A stretch of DNA of 64,000 nucleotides from Deinococcus puniceus (GCF_001644565.1 NZ_CP011387.1:106001-170000), one strand, 5' to 3'; shown: positions 32,055 through 41,287, counted from the first letter of the stretch. Notes: generated by a model from the sequence alone, not told the origin. Numbers and translations are program-made.

Positions 32055-32091
32055 TTGGGGTTGGGGGGCGGGTTCCTTCTAGGCTCTGGGA

Positions 32092-34173
32092 GTGGTATCA
32101 ATCGGTATGAACCGACAGGGTGGGACGGGCGGGCGCGGCAGACTTACGGCGGCTTTAGCTTTGGCGCTGTGTTTGGGAACGGCGGGGGCGGCCTCCAGCT
32201 ACAGCCTGCCCGTGAACTTGGGCACGGTCAGCAATCCCAACCTCCTGACGGGCGACAAGGACGCCGGATTCCCGGCCCTCAGTGCAGCGCAGCGGGCGGC
32301 CCTCACCGCTCAGGGGTTCGTGATCGCTCCGGCCAACTGGCGGCAATTCGACGCCGTATACGAAAATACCCGCTACGCTGCTCAACCCGTGCTGATTACC
32401 ACCGATTCCATGCTGCACATCTACCATTTGGTGTTCGACAAGATGCTGCGTGACCTAGAGCGCGAAACGTTGGCCCCGGCAGTGCGGCGCATGACGGCCC
32501 TATTGGTGCAAGACGCCCGCAAGCAATCGGCGGCGCTGGCCGGAACAGAGTTGGCCCCCCAAGCGCGGCAGGCGCTGGCTTATGTGGCGGTGGCGCAAAA
32601 ATTGGCCGACCCCGCTGCCCAACCCCCGCCCGAAGTGGCCGCGCTGGTGGCCGCCGAACTCAGGCTCATCGATGCCCACGCGGGCGCTGCCGTCTCGCCC
32701 ATTTTCGCCTCTACCGACCTCACCGAAGACTATTCGCAGTACGTGCCACGCGGCCACTACAGCAAAAGTGAAGCCCTGAAACGCTATTTCCGGGCAATGA
32801 TGTGGCTGGGGCACCTGAATCTGCGGGTAGAGAAGCCGTCCGAGACGCTGACGGCGGCCCTGATTACGCGCCTGATGGACGGCAACGCCGAGGTCAGAAC
32901 CCTCTGGGCGCGGGTGTATGACCCCACGGCGCTGTTGGTGGGAGCCAGCGACGACCTGAATTACCGCCAATACGCGCAGGTTCTGAAGTCGGTGACGGGG
33001 GGAGACATTCGGCAACTGGCAGACGGCACCAAGCTGGCGGCGGTGCAAGCGGCCCTTGCCAAACTGCCCCCGCCCCGTGTGAACAGCGTATTCGTGGTGG
33101 CTAAACCCGGCGAAGGTGTAGACGTGCGGCAGCGCGAGACCCTCGGCTTCCGGCTGATGGGGCAACGCTTTACGCTGGACGGCGCGGCCCTGCAACAGTT
33201 GGTGTACCGCGAGGTAGGCACGGAAACCCAGCCGCGCCTGTTTCCGCGTGGGTTAGACCTGCTGGCCGCGCTGGGCAGCAACGCCGCCCTGAACGAAGCC
33301 CGCAAGTTGGGCGACGCCAAATTCCTGAACTACGAATCTCAGATGACCAAAGTGCGCGGCCAATTCGCGGCCCTCAAGCCCGCCGACTGGACGGCCAACG
33401 TGTACAGCGGGTGGGTGTACGTGCTGCAAGCCCTCGCCAATCCCGCCGCCCGTGACGCCCGCTATCCAGCCTTTATGCGCACGCCCGCTTGGACGCGCAA
33501 AGAGATGCTGACCGCCCTAGGATCGTGGACGGAACTGCGCCACGACACGCTGCTGTACGCCAAACAGGTCATGGCCGAAATGGGCGCGGGCGAAGAACCT
33601 GAATCGCCGCGCGGGTACGTGGAACCTAACGCGGCGGTCTGGACGCGCCTCCTGACTCTCGAAGCCCTGACCCGCCGCGTGCTGGTGAACCAAAACATCT
33701 TGTCGGAGCGCACCGATACCAATCTGGCCGAACTGAAAGACATGCTGACTTTTCTGAACCGGGTCAGTGCCCAGCAGTTGGCCGGAACTGCCCTGAGCCG
33801 CGACGACTATGACCGCATTCATTTTTACGGCGGTTGGCTGGAACAACTCAAACTCGCCAGCACCGACCCCGAAGACGGATCGGAGGGCGGCAGCCCCACC
33901 TTCGACGAGCCGCCCTACGCTGCGGTGGTGGCCGATGTCGCCACGGCGGGCGGCGAGGCACTGGAGCAGGCCACCGGAACCATTCACGAACTGTACGCAG
34001 TGGTGCCCAACGGACGCGGCGGCGTGCAAGTGGCGCGGGGCGGCGTGTATTCGCAGTACGAATTCACGGTTCCCTCTGCTCAGCGTCTGACCAACGAAGC
34101 GTGGCGGGCACAACTGAAAGCCGGAAAACTGCCGCCCATGCACCCTTGGCTGCGGGGCATCGTGGTGAAGTGA
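32092..34173 (+). CDS. DUF3160 exported protein
   Basis: 693 residues. Residues 7-35 form a signal peptide (RGRLTAALALALCLGTAGA) and the mature part begins YSLPVNLGTVSNPNL. The DUF3160 domain covers nearly all of it: VLITTDSMLHIYHLVFDKMLRDLE, YSQYVPRGHYSKSEALKRYFRAMMWLG and VYSGWVYVLQALANP. The function is unknown. TAGGCT (32080-32085) ends 6 nt before the GTG at 32092, supporting this start over the ATG at 32107. It opens a four-gene operon of exported proteins, its stop overlapping the next start. Confidence 0.85.
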   Translation: MVSIGMNRQGGTGGRGRLTAALALALCLGTAGAASSYSLPVNLGTVSNPNLLTGDKDAGFPALSAAQRAALTAQGFVIAPANWRQFDAVYENTRYAAQPVLITTDSMLHIYHLVFDKMLRDLERETLAPAVRRMTALLVQDARKQSAALAGTELAPQARQALAYVAVAQKLADPAAQPPPEVAALVAAELRLIDAHAGAAVSPIFASTDLTEDYSQYVPRGHYSKSEALKRYFRAMMWLGHLNLRVEKPSETLTAALITRLMDGNAEVRTLWARVYDPTALLVGASDDLNYRQYAQVLKSVTGGDIRQLADGTKLAAVQAALAKLPPPRVNSVFVVAKPGEGVDVRQRETLGFRLMGQRFTLDGAALQQLVYREVGTETQPRLFPRGLDLLAALGSNAALNEARKLGDAKFLNYESQMTKVRGQFAALKPADWTANVYSGWVYVLQALANPAARDARYPAFMRTPAWTRKEMLTALGSWTELRHDTLLYAKQVMAEMGAGEEPESPRGYVEPNAAVWTRLLTLEALTRRVLVNQNILSERTDTNLAELKDMLTFLNRVSAQQLAGTALSRDDYDRIHFYGGWLEQLKLASTDPEDGSEGGSPTFDEPPYAAVVADVATAGGEALEQATGTIHELYAVVPNGRGGVQVARGGVYSQYEFTVPSAQRLTNEAWRAQLKAGKLPPMHPWLRGIVVK

Positions 34174-35102
34174 GGCGCTGGGCGGGATGGAGGCGCGGCG
34201 GCGAACACTTGGCCGCCGCCCTGCTCGCCTTCGCCCTTACTTCCGGCAGTTCCGGCCCCCCTGCGTCTGCTCCCCTGACCTTTGCCCTTGCCGGAGACCT
34301 CAGCCTTGCGCGGGGCGTGACGCAGGCGTTGGCGGGCAACTGGACTGCGGCGCTGGACGGGGTGCGCCCGGCCCTGCAGGCCGACGCCACGCTGGGCAAT
34401 CTGGAATCTCCGCTGACGGTGGCCCCGCGCCAGACGGCAGGAATAGACCTCCGCGCCACTCCTGAAGCGGTGGCCGCTCTCTCCGGCTTTACGCACCTGA
34501 ACACCCAAAACAACCACGCGCAGGACGGCAGCGCGGCGGGGCAAGCCGAATCGGGGGCCACTTTACGGCGGCACGGCATCTTGCCCGTGACCACGCGCCT
34601 GACCGTTTCGCAGGTACGCGGCGTACCTGTGGCATGGATCGGGTTTTTTGATGATGGGCGTACACTGCCCCCGCTGGCTGCCGTGCAAGACGGTGCAAAG
34701 CGGGCGCGGGTAGTCATCGTGGCCGTGCATTGGGGCGCAGAGTTTGGCCCGGTCACAGCGCGGCAACGCCTGCTGGCCCGCCAACTGGCCGCGGCGGGCG
34801 CGACACTGATCGTAGGCAGCGGCCCGCACGTGCTTCAGCGGGCAGAACAACTCGGCACCCCACGCGGCCCAACGTTGGTGCTGTACAGCCTCGGCAACCT
34901 GCTGTTCGATCAGACCTTTCCGGCGGCACGGGTGGGTGCGGTGGTACGGGTGCGCTGGGTGCAGGGCCAACTGGACGCCTGCGCCGTGCCGACCCGTGTG
35001 CGTGCGGGCCGGGTCACGCGGGCCACTGGTGACGAAGCTGGGCCAGTGCTGGCGCGGCTGAATCTTCCGGCCTGTGCTGGGGGCATGGGCGGGCTGCCAT
35101 GA
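34170..35102 (+). CDS. CapA-like (PGA_cap) exported metallophosphoesterase
   Basis: 310 residues, GTG start at 34170 overlapping the DUF3160 stop by 3 bases. A signal peptide (about 14-27) precedes the CapA/PgsA fold: LAGDLSLARGVTQAL (metal Asp), GNLESPLT, THLNTQNNHAQD, VVIVAVHWGAEF and LYSLGNLLFDQTFP. This calcineurin-like fold is associated with poly-gamma-glutamate capsule synthesis, but no capB/capC genes are here, so a phosphoesterase on another envelope substrate is possible. The next gene overlaps its stop (ATGA, 35099-35102). Confidence 0.85.
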   Translation: MRRWAGWRRGGEHLAAALLAFALTSGSSGPPASAPLTFALAGDLSLARGVTQALAGNWTAALDGVRPALQADATLGNLESPLTVAPRQTAGIDLRATPEAVAALSGFTHLNTQNNHAQDGSAAGQAESGATLRRHGILPVTTRLTVSQVRGVPVAWIGFFDDGRTLPPLAAVQDGAKRARVVIVAVHWGAEFGPVTARQRLLARQLAAAGATLIVGSGPHVLQRAEQLGTPRGPTLVLYSLGNLLFDQTFPAARVGAVVRVRWVQGQLDACAVPTRVRAGRVTRATGDEAGPVLARLNLPACAGGMGGLP

Positions 35103-35710
35103 AAGTCCTGATTCTCCTTGTTCTGTCGTTCTGTACGGCGTTTGCCGGTGGCGGCAGTGGCCCCGTGTCTGTGCCTGCACGCCTGCCTGCTTCCTTGCCT
35201 GCCCCTTGCGCGGCCCTGCACCTGCCGCCCACTTGGGATGTGCGTTCCGGCGCGTATGCCGACGTTACGGGCGATGGCCTGCCCGAATGCGTGTTGGCGT
35301 TGTGGCGTCCGTGGGCCGACTGGCCGATCCGCCGCTGGTCACAGGCCCAGACGCCTATAGGGGCCAACCGGGACGCCGCCGGAGACAGCGCCCACATCGC
35401 GGTATTGCGCCCGTTGGCGGGCGGGGCGTACCAAAAAGTCTGGATCGGCAGCGCCCTGTTCCGGCCTGTGCTGGCGCTGAGTGTGGAGCCGGGGGGCCGC
35501 CTGCGAACTTGGGAAGGCACTTACGCAGCGGGCAGAAGTAGCCCGTCAGTCGCCCTCAGCGAGTGGACTTGGACAGGGTTCGGGTTTCAGCTAGAACGGC
35601 GACTGGAACGCCGAATGCCGCCGCTTGGGCCGCCCATTTACACACCGGGGGCCACTGGGGGAGACAGTGGGGGAGGGTCTGCCGCCGCGTCCGCCGGAAG
35701 CCTACGCTAA
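35099..35710 (+). CDS. Exported protein with a VCBS/FG-GAP-like calcium motif
   Basis: 203 residues. Signal peptide MKVLILLVLSFCTAFA, then a domain with ADVTGDGLPECVLALWRPW (about 58-76), an Asp-x-Thr-Gly-Asp-Gly loop like those of FG-GAP/VCBS repeats that bind calcium in beta-propellers. It has only one such repeat, so a full propeller is not present. The Gly/Ser-rich C-terminus may be a tail. The function is unknown; it is co-translated with the CapA-like gene and related in motif to the next gene. Confidence 0.75.
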   Translation: MKVLILLVLSFCTAFAGGGSGPVSVPARLPASLPAPCAALHLPPTWDVRSGAYADVTGDGLPECVLALWRPWADWPIRRWSQAQTPIGANRDAAGDSAHIAVLRPLAGGAYQKVWIGSALFRPVLALSVEPGGRLRTWEGTYAAGRSSPSVALSEWTWTGFGFQLERRLERRMPPLGPPIYTPGATGGDSGGGSAAASAGSLR

Positions 35711-35714
35711 AGCC

Positions 35715-36410
35715 ATGCGCCGCCCCGTTGCCCGGAGTTTGCTCGCTTTGGCCCTCGCTCTGCCTGCTTTTGCCGTTGCTGGCGGTTCGGGCGGCCCACG
35801 CTCGGATGGAACTTTTCCTGCTGGGCAAGTCTTGGCCCGACTCGCGCAGCCTGCGGTCACGCTAGAAGGTGTTCGGGCGTTCAAATGGAACGACATCACT
35901 GGAATACGGGTGCGGGCAGGCGGCGCGGTGCGGGTGTTTCCGGCGTGGCGTAGCATCGGCAACCCGACGTTTTGGCCCACGCTTCAGGCCGCCGACCTGA
36001 CCGGAGACGGCAGGCCCGAAGTGCTGGCGCAACTGATGGTGGACGAGGGCACGGGCTACGCCATCTTCGATGCCCGTGTGCTGGCCCTGCCCGACGCGCT
36101 AAACGGGGAACTGTGGGAACTGAACGTAGCCGAGCCGCTGAACGCCATCCGCGCCCGCGTCACCTTTGCCCCCGGTGCCGTCATCGTGGGCGGCGTGCGG
36201 CACACGCTGGACTTGCCCGAAGGTGCGCCCGCCGTGCCGTCCCGCATAGGCGACCAACTGCGCTGGAGCGTGCGTGGGGGTCGTCTGGTGGCCGAAGCGA
36301 CGGTGCAGCAGGACTGGGCTTTTTCGGGCACCCTGCTGCTGATTTACCGTGTGCAGGGCGGCAATCTTGTGCCGGAGCGCGTAGAATACGACGCCCGTAT
36401 TCAGGACTGA
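35715..36410 (+). CDS. Exported protein with DLTGDG motif
   Basis: 231 residues from MRRPVARSLL. Signal peptide (about 4-22, LLALALALPAFAVAGG). LQAADLTGDGRPEVLAQLMVD (about 92-112) repeats the DxTGDG loop of the previous protein, and both have the mature part organised as beta-rich strands. Function unknown. The ATG is 4 nt past the previous stop, so the four genes 32092-36410 form one transcription unit. The two small proteins may be distant paralogues (inference). Confidence 0.72.
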   Translation: MRRPVARSLLALALALPAFAVAGGSGGPRSDGTFPAGQVLARLAQPAVTLEGVRAFKWNDITGIRVRAGGAVRVFPAWRSIGNPTFWPTLQAADLTGDGRPEVLAQLMVDEGTGYAIFDARVLALPDALNGELWELNVAEPLNAIRARVTFAPGAVIVGGVRHTLDLPEGAPAVPSRIGDQLRWSVRGGRLVAEATVQQDWAFSGTLLLIYRVQGGNLVPERVEYDARIQD

Positions 36411-36449
36411 ACGGGAGTTGGCCCGCCTTAACCCCGCTAGCATGGCTCC

Positions 36450-37037
36450 ATGCTCACCATGCAGGAACTCAGACGCAGCTTGCCCCGGCCCGGACGGGTG
36501 GACTGGATCGGCCTCCGCGAAGGCCGCCGCCTGCCTGTTCAGAGTGTGCAGCACGCCGAAGCCCATCCGCTCGTGGGCCTGCTGGGCGATCACGGCAAAA
36601 CCGCGCCGGGTCGTTTGCGGGCCATTTCGGGCGAGGCCATTCCGTTTGAGACTGGAGAGGAAGTGCCGCCGTACCTCCCGCCGCCCGCCGCCTCATCGGG
36701 TTGGACTGGCCCCGGCAAACGCCAAGTCACGCTTATTCAGGCCGAACACTTGCCCGTGATCGCGGCTTTGGCGGGCGTGCAAACCGTGACCCCCGAAGAA
36801 ATGCGGCGCAATATCGTCGTCAGCGGCTTGTCGGTGCTGGCCCTCAAGGACGCCCGCTTTCAGCTTGGAGAGGTGATTTTGGAAGGCACGGGCGAATGCC
36901 ACCCCTGCTCGCGCATGGAAGAGACCTTTGGGGCGGGCGGCTACAACGCGGTGCGCGGGCACGGCGGCATCACAGCGCGGGTAGTGCGGGGCGGCCTGAT
37001 CCGGGTAGGCGACGCGCTGACCGTGTTGCCCGATTGA
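36450..37037 (+). CDS. MOSC-domain protein
   Basis: 195 residues. The MOSC fold shows the conserved Cys in TGECHPCSRME (about 151-161) plus GLLGDHGKTAPGRLRA near the N-terminus and RRNIVVSGLSVLAL in the middle. MOSC proteins carry sulfur for molybdenum cofactor enzymes or act as YiiM-like N-hydroxylated base reductases; this one has no extra domain, so the YiiM-like role is as likely. TAGCAT (36438-36443) ends 6 nt before the ATG, so leaderless. Confidence 0.82.
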   Translation: MLTMQELRRSLPRPGRVDWIGLREGRRLPVQSVQHAEAHPLVGLLGDHGKTAPGRLRAISGEAIPFETGEEVPPYLPPPAASSGWTGPGKRQVTLIQAEHLPVIAALAGVQTVTPEEMRRNIVVSGLSVLALKDARFQLGEVILEGTGECHPCSRMEETFGAGGYNAVRGHGGITARVVRGGLIRVGDALTVLPD

Positions 37038-37089
37038 CCGTCTTGCCCGGTGGCCCCCTTATCGCAGCCGACCCCGTATGCTGGAACGT

Positions 37090-37683
37090 GTGAGTCAGCG
37101 CCGTTCTTCCCCCAGCCATGTCCGGGCCACTGCCATCCAGCGGGCCTTCGGGTTTTCGCGCCTGATCGTCGAAATCGGCGTGTTGAGTGCGCTCGCCTTC
37201 AGTCTGGCGCTGTTCGTGGCCGCCATCGTGCAGGCCTACGTCAGCATCACCGAGGCTTTTGCGCGGCTGGGCCAGGAAGACACCACCAAGCACCTGATGA
37301 TCGCGGCTGTGGAGCAGACCGATACGCTGCTGGTGGCGATGGCGTTATTGATCATCAGCCTCGGCATGCAGTCGCTGTTTATCGGCGGCATCAAAAATGT
37401 GCCCGAATGGTTGCACATCCGCACTTTCGAAGACCTGAAGCAAAAGCTGCTGGGCATCGTCATCACGGCCATCGCCGTCGACTTTTTTTCGGTGGCGCTG
37501 GAATGGACGGGCGGCTACGACGTGCTGATCTACGGGGCAGCCGTGGCCGCCATGATCCTGTCTATCGGCGTGTATTCGGTCATTTTGTCGCGCCAGAGCG
37601 AGCGGCATCAGGTCGGTGACCACACAGAGGGGGAGCAGCACAGTTCAGGCCCCTTGGCCGAAGATGAGGGCGCGGCACGGTGA
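37090..37683 (+). CDS. YqhA/UPF0114-family membrane protein
   Basis: 197 residues from GTG at 37090 (201 from ATG 37078). TATGCT (37077-37082) ends 7 nt before the GTG, and in fact covers the upstream ATG, so GTG is the better start. Four hydrophobic helices: about 28-50 (VEIGVLSALAFSLALFVAAIV), 77-102, 115-135 and 140-165. The family segment RTFEDLKQKLLGIVITAIAVDFF and LIISLGMQSLFIGG identify UPF0114. Function unknown. Stop overlaps the TrmK start (GTGA, 37680-37683). Confidence 0.82.
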   Translation: MSQRRSSPSHVRATAIQRAFGFSRLIVEIGVLSALAFSLALFVAAIVQAYVSITEAFARLGQEDTTKHLMIAAVEQTDTLLVAMALLIISLGMQSLFIGGIKNVPEWLHIRTFEDLKQKLLGIVITAIAVDFFSVALEWTGGYDVLIYGAAVAAMILSIGVYSVILSRQSERHQVGDHTEGEQHSSGPLAEDEGAAR

Positions 37684-38411
37684 CGCCACAGGTCACGAAG
37701 CCAACTCTTTCGACGCCGGAAACGGTGCGGCGGTTCGTTCGGCTGGACGAGCGCCTAGAAGCTGTCTTGGCGCTTCTGGACACAGACACGCACGCCGACA
37801 TAGGTTCCGATCATGCCAAGTTACCCCTGCGCCTGATCCAGACCGGGCGGGCGCGGCGCTGCATCGTCATAGAACTCAATCCCGGCCCGCTGGCGTTGGC
37901 GCGGCGCAATGTGGCCCGTGCCGGACTGGCAGACTACATCGAGATCCGCGCAGGCGACGGCTTTGCACCCCTGCACCCCGCTGAGGCCGACAGCGCCAGC
38001 ATTACGGGCATGGGCGCGGGCACCATCGCGGTCATTTTGCGGCGGGCAGAGGTAGGGGTCTTGCCGCCTACGCTGGTGCTGCAGCCCAACGATAATCCGG
38101 CCCCCATTCGCGTGTGGGCGCAGCAATCGGGCTATCACCTGACTCACGAGCGCCTGATAGACGGCTACTGGCCGTATCCGGTGCTGCGTCTACTGAGGCA
38201 TCCCGGCCCCGATCCGGCCTATTCGGGCCTGCCGCACACCGCCGCCCTGCGCTACGGCCCCCACCTGCTGCGCGAAGCTGGGCCGCTGCTGGCTGCCCGC
38301 ATCCGCGCCGACGTGCTGCGCCTGACCCCACTGGCCGCACCGGGCCGCACCGCACAACTGGAACTGGACGCCGCACAGGACGCGCTACAGGTCATCGGAC
38401 GCCGTGTCTGA
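37680..38411 (+). CDS. trmK: tRNA (adenine-22-N1)-methyltransferase, TrmK family
   Basis: 243 residues, GTG start overlapping the YqhA-like stop. Class I methyltransferase: LDERLEAVLALL near the N-terminus, SAM motif ADIGSDHAKLPLRLI (about 40-54), IELNPGPLALARRN and catalytic SITGMGAGTIAVIL. Enzymes of this type modify A22 of tRNA-Ser/Leu in Gram-positive bacteria. The C-terminal helical part (about 190-243) is shorter than in B. subtilis. No other tRNA genes lie nearby. Confidence 0.85.
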   Translation: MTPQVTKPTLSTPETVRRFVRLDERLEAVLALLDTDTHADIGSDHAKLPLRLIQTGRARRCIVIELNPGPLALARRNVARAGLADYIEIRAGDGFAPLHPAEADSASITGMGAGTIAVILRRAEVGVLPPTLVLQPNDNPAPIRVWAQQSGYHLTHERLIDGYWPYPVLRLLRHPGPDPAYSGLPHTAALRYGPHLLREAGPLLAARIRADVLRLTPLAAPGRTAQLELDAAQDALQVIGRRV

Positions 38412-38419
38412 ACACGAAA

Positions 38420-38460
38420 TAAAAAACCCGCCTTGTGGCGGCGGTTGGCTTAACTTGATT
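38420..38460 (-). ncRNA. Candidate small RNA, unit 1 of a tandem pair (about 40 nt)
   Basis: Reverse strand. Promoter TTGACT (38490-38495), 17-bp spacer, TATACT (38467-38472). Start predicted near 38460. The transcript would read AAUCAAGUUAAGCC and then a hairpin CCGCC-acaa-GGCGG (38441-38437 with 38432-38428) followed by six U (38426-38421). Promoter, leader AATCAAGTT and terminator are all shared with unit 2. Together with unit 2 it accounts for most of the 327-bp gap 38412-38738. Function unknown. Confidence 0.55.
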
Positions 38461-38466
38461 GAACAG

Positions 38467-38495
38467 AGTATAGCGCGGTATGCAGGGCCAGTCAA
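38467..38495 (-). promoter_or_regulatory. Promoter of small RNA unit 1
   Basis: TTGACT and TATACT with 17 bp between, near-consensus for the housekeeping sigma factor and stronger than the average promoter in this window. Confidence 0.7.
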
Positions 38496-38616
38496 GCTAT
38501 GCAGGTCGATCCGAGAAACTGCGTACTGGACGGCGTTGAGTTAGAGGACAAAGAACCTGCAATTTTCAGCATCAACCTCGCCCCAGTCTCTGCCAGTTCA
38601 CTTTGTAGCCCACAAC

Positions 38617-38672
38617 AAAAAATCCGCCTTCTGGCGGCGGTGGCTGCATTTGGTTGAACACTGAACTTGATT
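38617..38672 (-). ncRNA. Candidate small RNA, unit 2 of a tandem pair (about 56 nt)
   Basis: Reverse strand. Promoter TTGACT (38702-38707), 17-bp spacer, TATCTT (38679-38684). Start predicted near 38672; the transcript shares AAUCAAGUU with unit 1, has about 16 extra internal bases, and ends in CCGCC-agaa-GGCGG (38637-38633 with 38628-38624) plus AUUUUUU. Spacer halves gcataccgcgc are identical in both units, so the whole unit was duplicated. No open frame is present. Function unknown. Confidence 0.55.
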
Positions 38673-38678
38673 GACAAC

Positions 38679-38707
38679 AAGATAGCGCGGTATGCACCGC
38701 AAGTCAA
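38679..38707 (-). promoter_or_regulatory. Promoter of small RNA unit 2
   Basis: TTGACT and TATCTT separated by 17 bp; the spacer shares gcataccgcgc with unit 1. Confidence 0.7.
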
Positions 38708-38738
38708 TCTATGCAGCCGGGTTCTTTAAGCTGGGGCT

Positions 38739-39308
38739 ATGCGGCACGCCCTGACCTTGACTGAAGGCAACCTGACCTTGCGGCCCCTGACGCCTGCCGG
38801 CATTCCCGTTCTCCTAGCCCTGACCCGCGCCACAGCCGATGAATGGGCCTTGATGGGCAGCCAGCCCACCGAAGAAGCCTATTTTCAGGCCGCGCTGGAC
38901 GCGCCCGATGCCCTGCCGTTCGTGCTGGAAGTGAACGGAGACGTGATGGGCGGAACGCGCTTAGGCGGCTTAAGTCAGGCCCACCGCGCCGCCGAAATTG
39001 GCTGGACATTCCTTAGACCCGCCCTGCACGGTACGGGGGCCAACCGCCGCATGAAACTGCTGCTGCTCACTTACGCCTTTGGGGGCCTCTGGGACGGCCT
39101 CGGCTGCGTGCGTGTGCAACTCAGAACCGACGCCCGCAACGTCCGTAGTCAGCGGGCCATAGAAAAACTGGGAGCGGTGCGCGAAGGCGTGTTGCGCTCG
39201 CATATGATCACGGCCAGCGGCTATCTGCGCGACACGGTGATGTATTCCATCACGCGGGAGGAGTGGCCGGGGGTGCGGGCGGGGTTGGGCGGCGGTGATG
39301 TGGCGTAG
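38739..39308 (+). CDS. GNAT acetyltransferase, RimJ/RimL-like
   Basis: 189 residues. LRPLTPAGIPVLLALT at the start, GGTRLGGLSQAHRAAEIGWTFLRPALHGTGANRRMKLLLLTYAF (acetyl-CoA binding, about 68-110) and RNVRSQRAIEKLGAVREGVLRSHM, all typical of RimL-type protein N-acetyltransferases. The substrate is unknown. TAAGCT (38727-38732) ends 6 nt before the ATG, so it is leaderless. Its promoter sits back to back with that of small RNA unit 2. Confidence 0.85.
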   Translation: MRHALTLTEGNLTLRPLTPAGIPVLLALTRATADEWALMGSQPTEEAYFQAALDAPDALPFVLEVNGDVMGGTRLGGLSQAHRAAEIGWTFLRPALHGTGANRRMKLLLLTYAFGGLWDGLGCVRVQLRTDARNVRSQRAIEKLGAVREGVLRSHMITASGYLRDTVMYSITREEWPGVRAGLGGGDVA

Positions 39309-39360
39309 GGGGTATTTTGTCTAAGGGTCAAGGATCTAAGTAGCGCGGTGTGTTCCGCTC

Positions 39361-39411
39361 CCTCTCCCTTGAGGGGGGAGGGCTGGGGAGGGGGTGGTGA
39401 GCGAAGCGATT
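39361..39411 (-). repeat. CT-rich intergenic repeat, copy B
   Basis: Inverse orientation of copy A at 9477-9527: ctcccttgagggggg, then ggagggggtggtgagcgaag and cgatt. It lies upstream of the PepF gene. Confidence 0.7.
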
Positions 39412-39508
39412 GCCCTCCCTCGACCCTCAGACCCGCCCCCGCTGTCGGTCATTTGGCCTATGCCTACCCCATGCCCGCCCGCTACACTCTGCCGCTACAC
39501 TGGGGGCC

Positions 39509-41215
39509 ATGACCGCACAACTAGAGGCTGTGGAACGCATTCTGGCCGTTCCCGAAGACCAAACCCGCTGGGACACCTTCGCGCCGCGCTATCAGGCGTT
39601 GCAGGACGCCGACCTGACCGCGGACGGCGTTCCCGCATGGCTGGCCCAGTGGAGCGCCGTAGACGCCGATCTGACGCAGGCCCGCTCCAAACTGTCCACG
39701 CACGCCGACCTGCACACCGATGACGAGGCGATTCAGGCGCGGTTTCAGGCGTTCGTGCAAGACGTGATTCCCGGCGTGCAACGGGCCGAGCAAGCCCTGA
39801 CCGAAAAGCTGCTGGCCGTGCCCGGTTACGTGCCCGCCCCCGATTTTGCCCTGAATTACCGCCGATTCCGCGACGCCGCCGCCCTGTTCCGTGAGGCGAA
39901 CGTGGAACTGGGCACCACGCACGAGCAGCAGATGTCGCGGCATGGGGTCATTACGGGCAACCAGACCGTGACGTTGGACGGTGAAAGCGTGACCGTGCCT
40001 CAGGCCAAAGCCCGGCTGGACGACCCAGACCGCGCCGCCCGCGAAAGCGCTTGGCAGGCACTGGCCGCCAGCAATCTGGCCGTGGCCCCCGACCTCGACG
40101 CGCTGATGCTGGAACTGATCGCCACGCGCCAGCAACTCGCCCGCAACGCCGATTTGGGCAATTTCCGCGACTATATGTGGAAGCGCCTTGACCGCGTGGA
40201 CTACACGCCCGCCGACTGCACCGCCTTCCATGAAGCCGTGCGGGAAGAAGTGGTGCCGCTGACGACCCGCATGATGGCCGACATTGCCGCCACATTGGGC
40301 CTCGATACCGTGCGCCCTTGGGATTACAACCGCAACAACTTGCTTGATCCGCAAGGCCGCGCACCGCTGAAGCCCTTTACCACAGGCGCAGAGTTGGAGG
40401 AGTTGGCCCAAGCCGCCTTCGACTCGCTGGACGCCGACCTGGGCGCACGTTTCCGCTCTATGCGCGGCGGCTTGCTTGACCTAGAATCACGGCCCGGTAA
40501 AATGGCGCACGCCTACTGCGAGTACTACCCCGTGGAAAATCAACCTTTCGTGCTGATGAACGTGGTGGGCACGGGCGAAGACGTGCGCGTGCTGTTTCAC
40601 GAAGTCGGGCACGCCTTCCACGGCTTTTACAGCGGCGACGCGCAACCGCTGCTCTGGAACCGCTGGAGTCCGATTGAATTCGTAGAAATTCCTAGCATGG
40701 CGATGGAATTCTTGACGCTCGATCATCTGGGCCATGCCCTGACGCCCGACGAACTGACCCGCTACCGCGCCAAGCAGCTGGAAGGCGTGGTGGCCTTTTT
40801 GCCGTGGGCCGCGCAGATGGACGCTTTTCAGCACTGGCTCTACGCCGAAGCCCCCGCCGACCTGACCATTGCCGATTTGGATAACAAGTGGCTGGAACTT
40901 GACCGTACCTTCCACCCCTTCATCAACTGGGACGGACTGGACGAAGGCATTCGGGCCAAGGGCTGGCAGTATTACCACATCTTCCGTGCGCCGTTTTATT
41001 ACATCGAATACGCTATGTGTTATCTCGCGGCGGTGGGCATTTGGCAGGGGGCGCGGCTTGACCCGGCGGCGGCCCTCACCAACTACAAAACCGCCCTGCG
41101 CCTAGGCAGCACGGCCCCCAACCCGGAGTTGTACCGTGCAGCGGGTGTGGAATTCCGCTTTGACCGCGAGTACATCAAAGGGCTGATGGCCTTTTTGGGC
41201 GAACAGTTGGCGTAA
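39509..41215 (+). CDS. pepF: Oligoendopeptidase F-type M3 metallopeptidase
   Basis: 568 residues from MTAQLEAVE. The zinc motif [14 protein letters not shown] (HExxH, about 365-378) with downstream Glu in [18 protein letters not shown], and the M3 C-terminal [21 protein letters not shown]. Cytoplasmic peptidase cutting short peptides. TACACT (39496-39501) ends 7 nt before the ATG at 39509, whereas the open frame begins 99 nt earlier in non-protein-like sequence. Another TACACT lies 14 bp further upstream. Confidence 0.9.
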   Translation: MTAQLEAVERILAVPEDQTRWDTFAPRYQALQDADLTADGVPAWLAQWSAVDADLTQARSKLSTHADLHTDDEAIQARFQAFVQDVIPGVQRAEQALTEKLLAVPGYVPAPDFALNYRRFRDAAALFREANVELGTTHEQQMSRHGVITGNQTVTLDGESVTVPQAKARLDDPDRAARESAWQALAASNLAVAPDLDALMLELIATRQQLARNADLGNFRDYMWKRLDRVDYTPADCTAFHEAVREEVVPLTTRMMADIAATLGLDTVRPWDYNRNNLLDPQGRAPLKPFTTGAELEELAQAAFDSLDADLGARFRSMRGGLLDLESRPGKMAHAYCEYYPVENQPFVLMNVVGTGEDVRVLFHEVGHAFHGFYSGDAQPLLWNRWSPIEFVEIPSMAMEFLTLDHLGHALTPDELTRYRAKQLEGVVAFLPWAAQMDAFQHWLYAEAPADLTIADLDNKWLELDRTFHPFINWDGLDEGIRAKGWQYYHIFRAPFYYIEYAMCYLAAVGIWQGARLDPAAALTNYKTALRLGSTAPNPELYRAAGVEFRFDREYIKGLMAFLGEQLA

Positions 41216-41287
41216 GCAGGGGAGAGCTAAGCAGGCCGCTGAGCAATCCAGTCTCAGCGGCCTGCTGATTGGTTGTGTTCGACTCTC

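Noticed and set aside
38499..38657. 52-residue plus-strand frame between the two small RNA units
   Set aside because: It reads antisense through one unit's terminator and the other unit's promoter; not protein-like enough to call.
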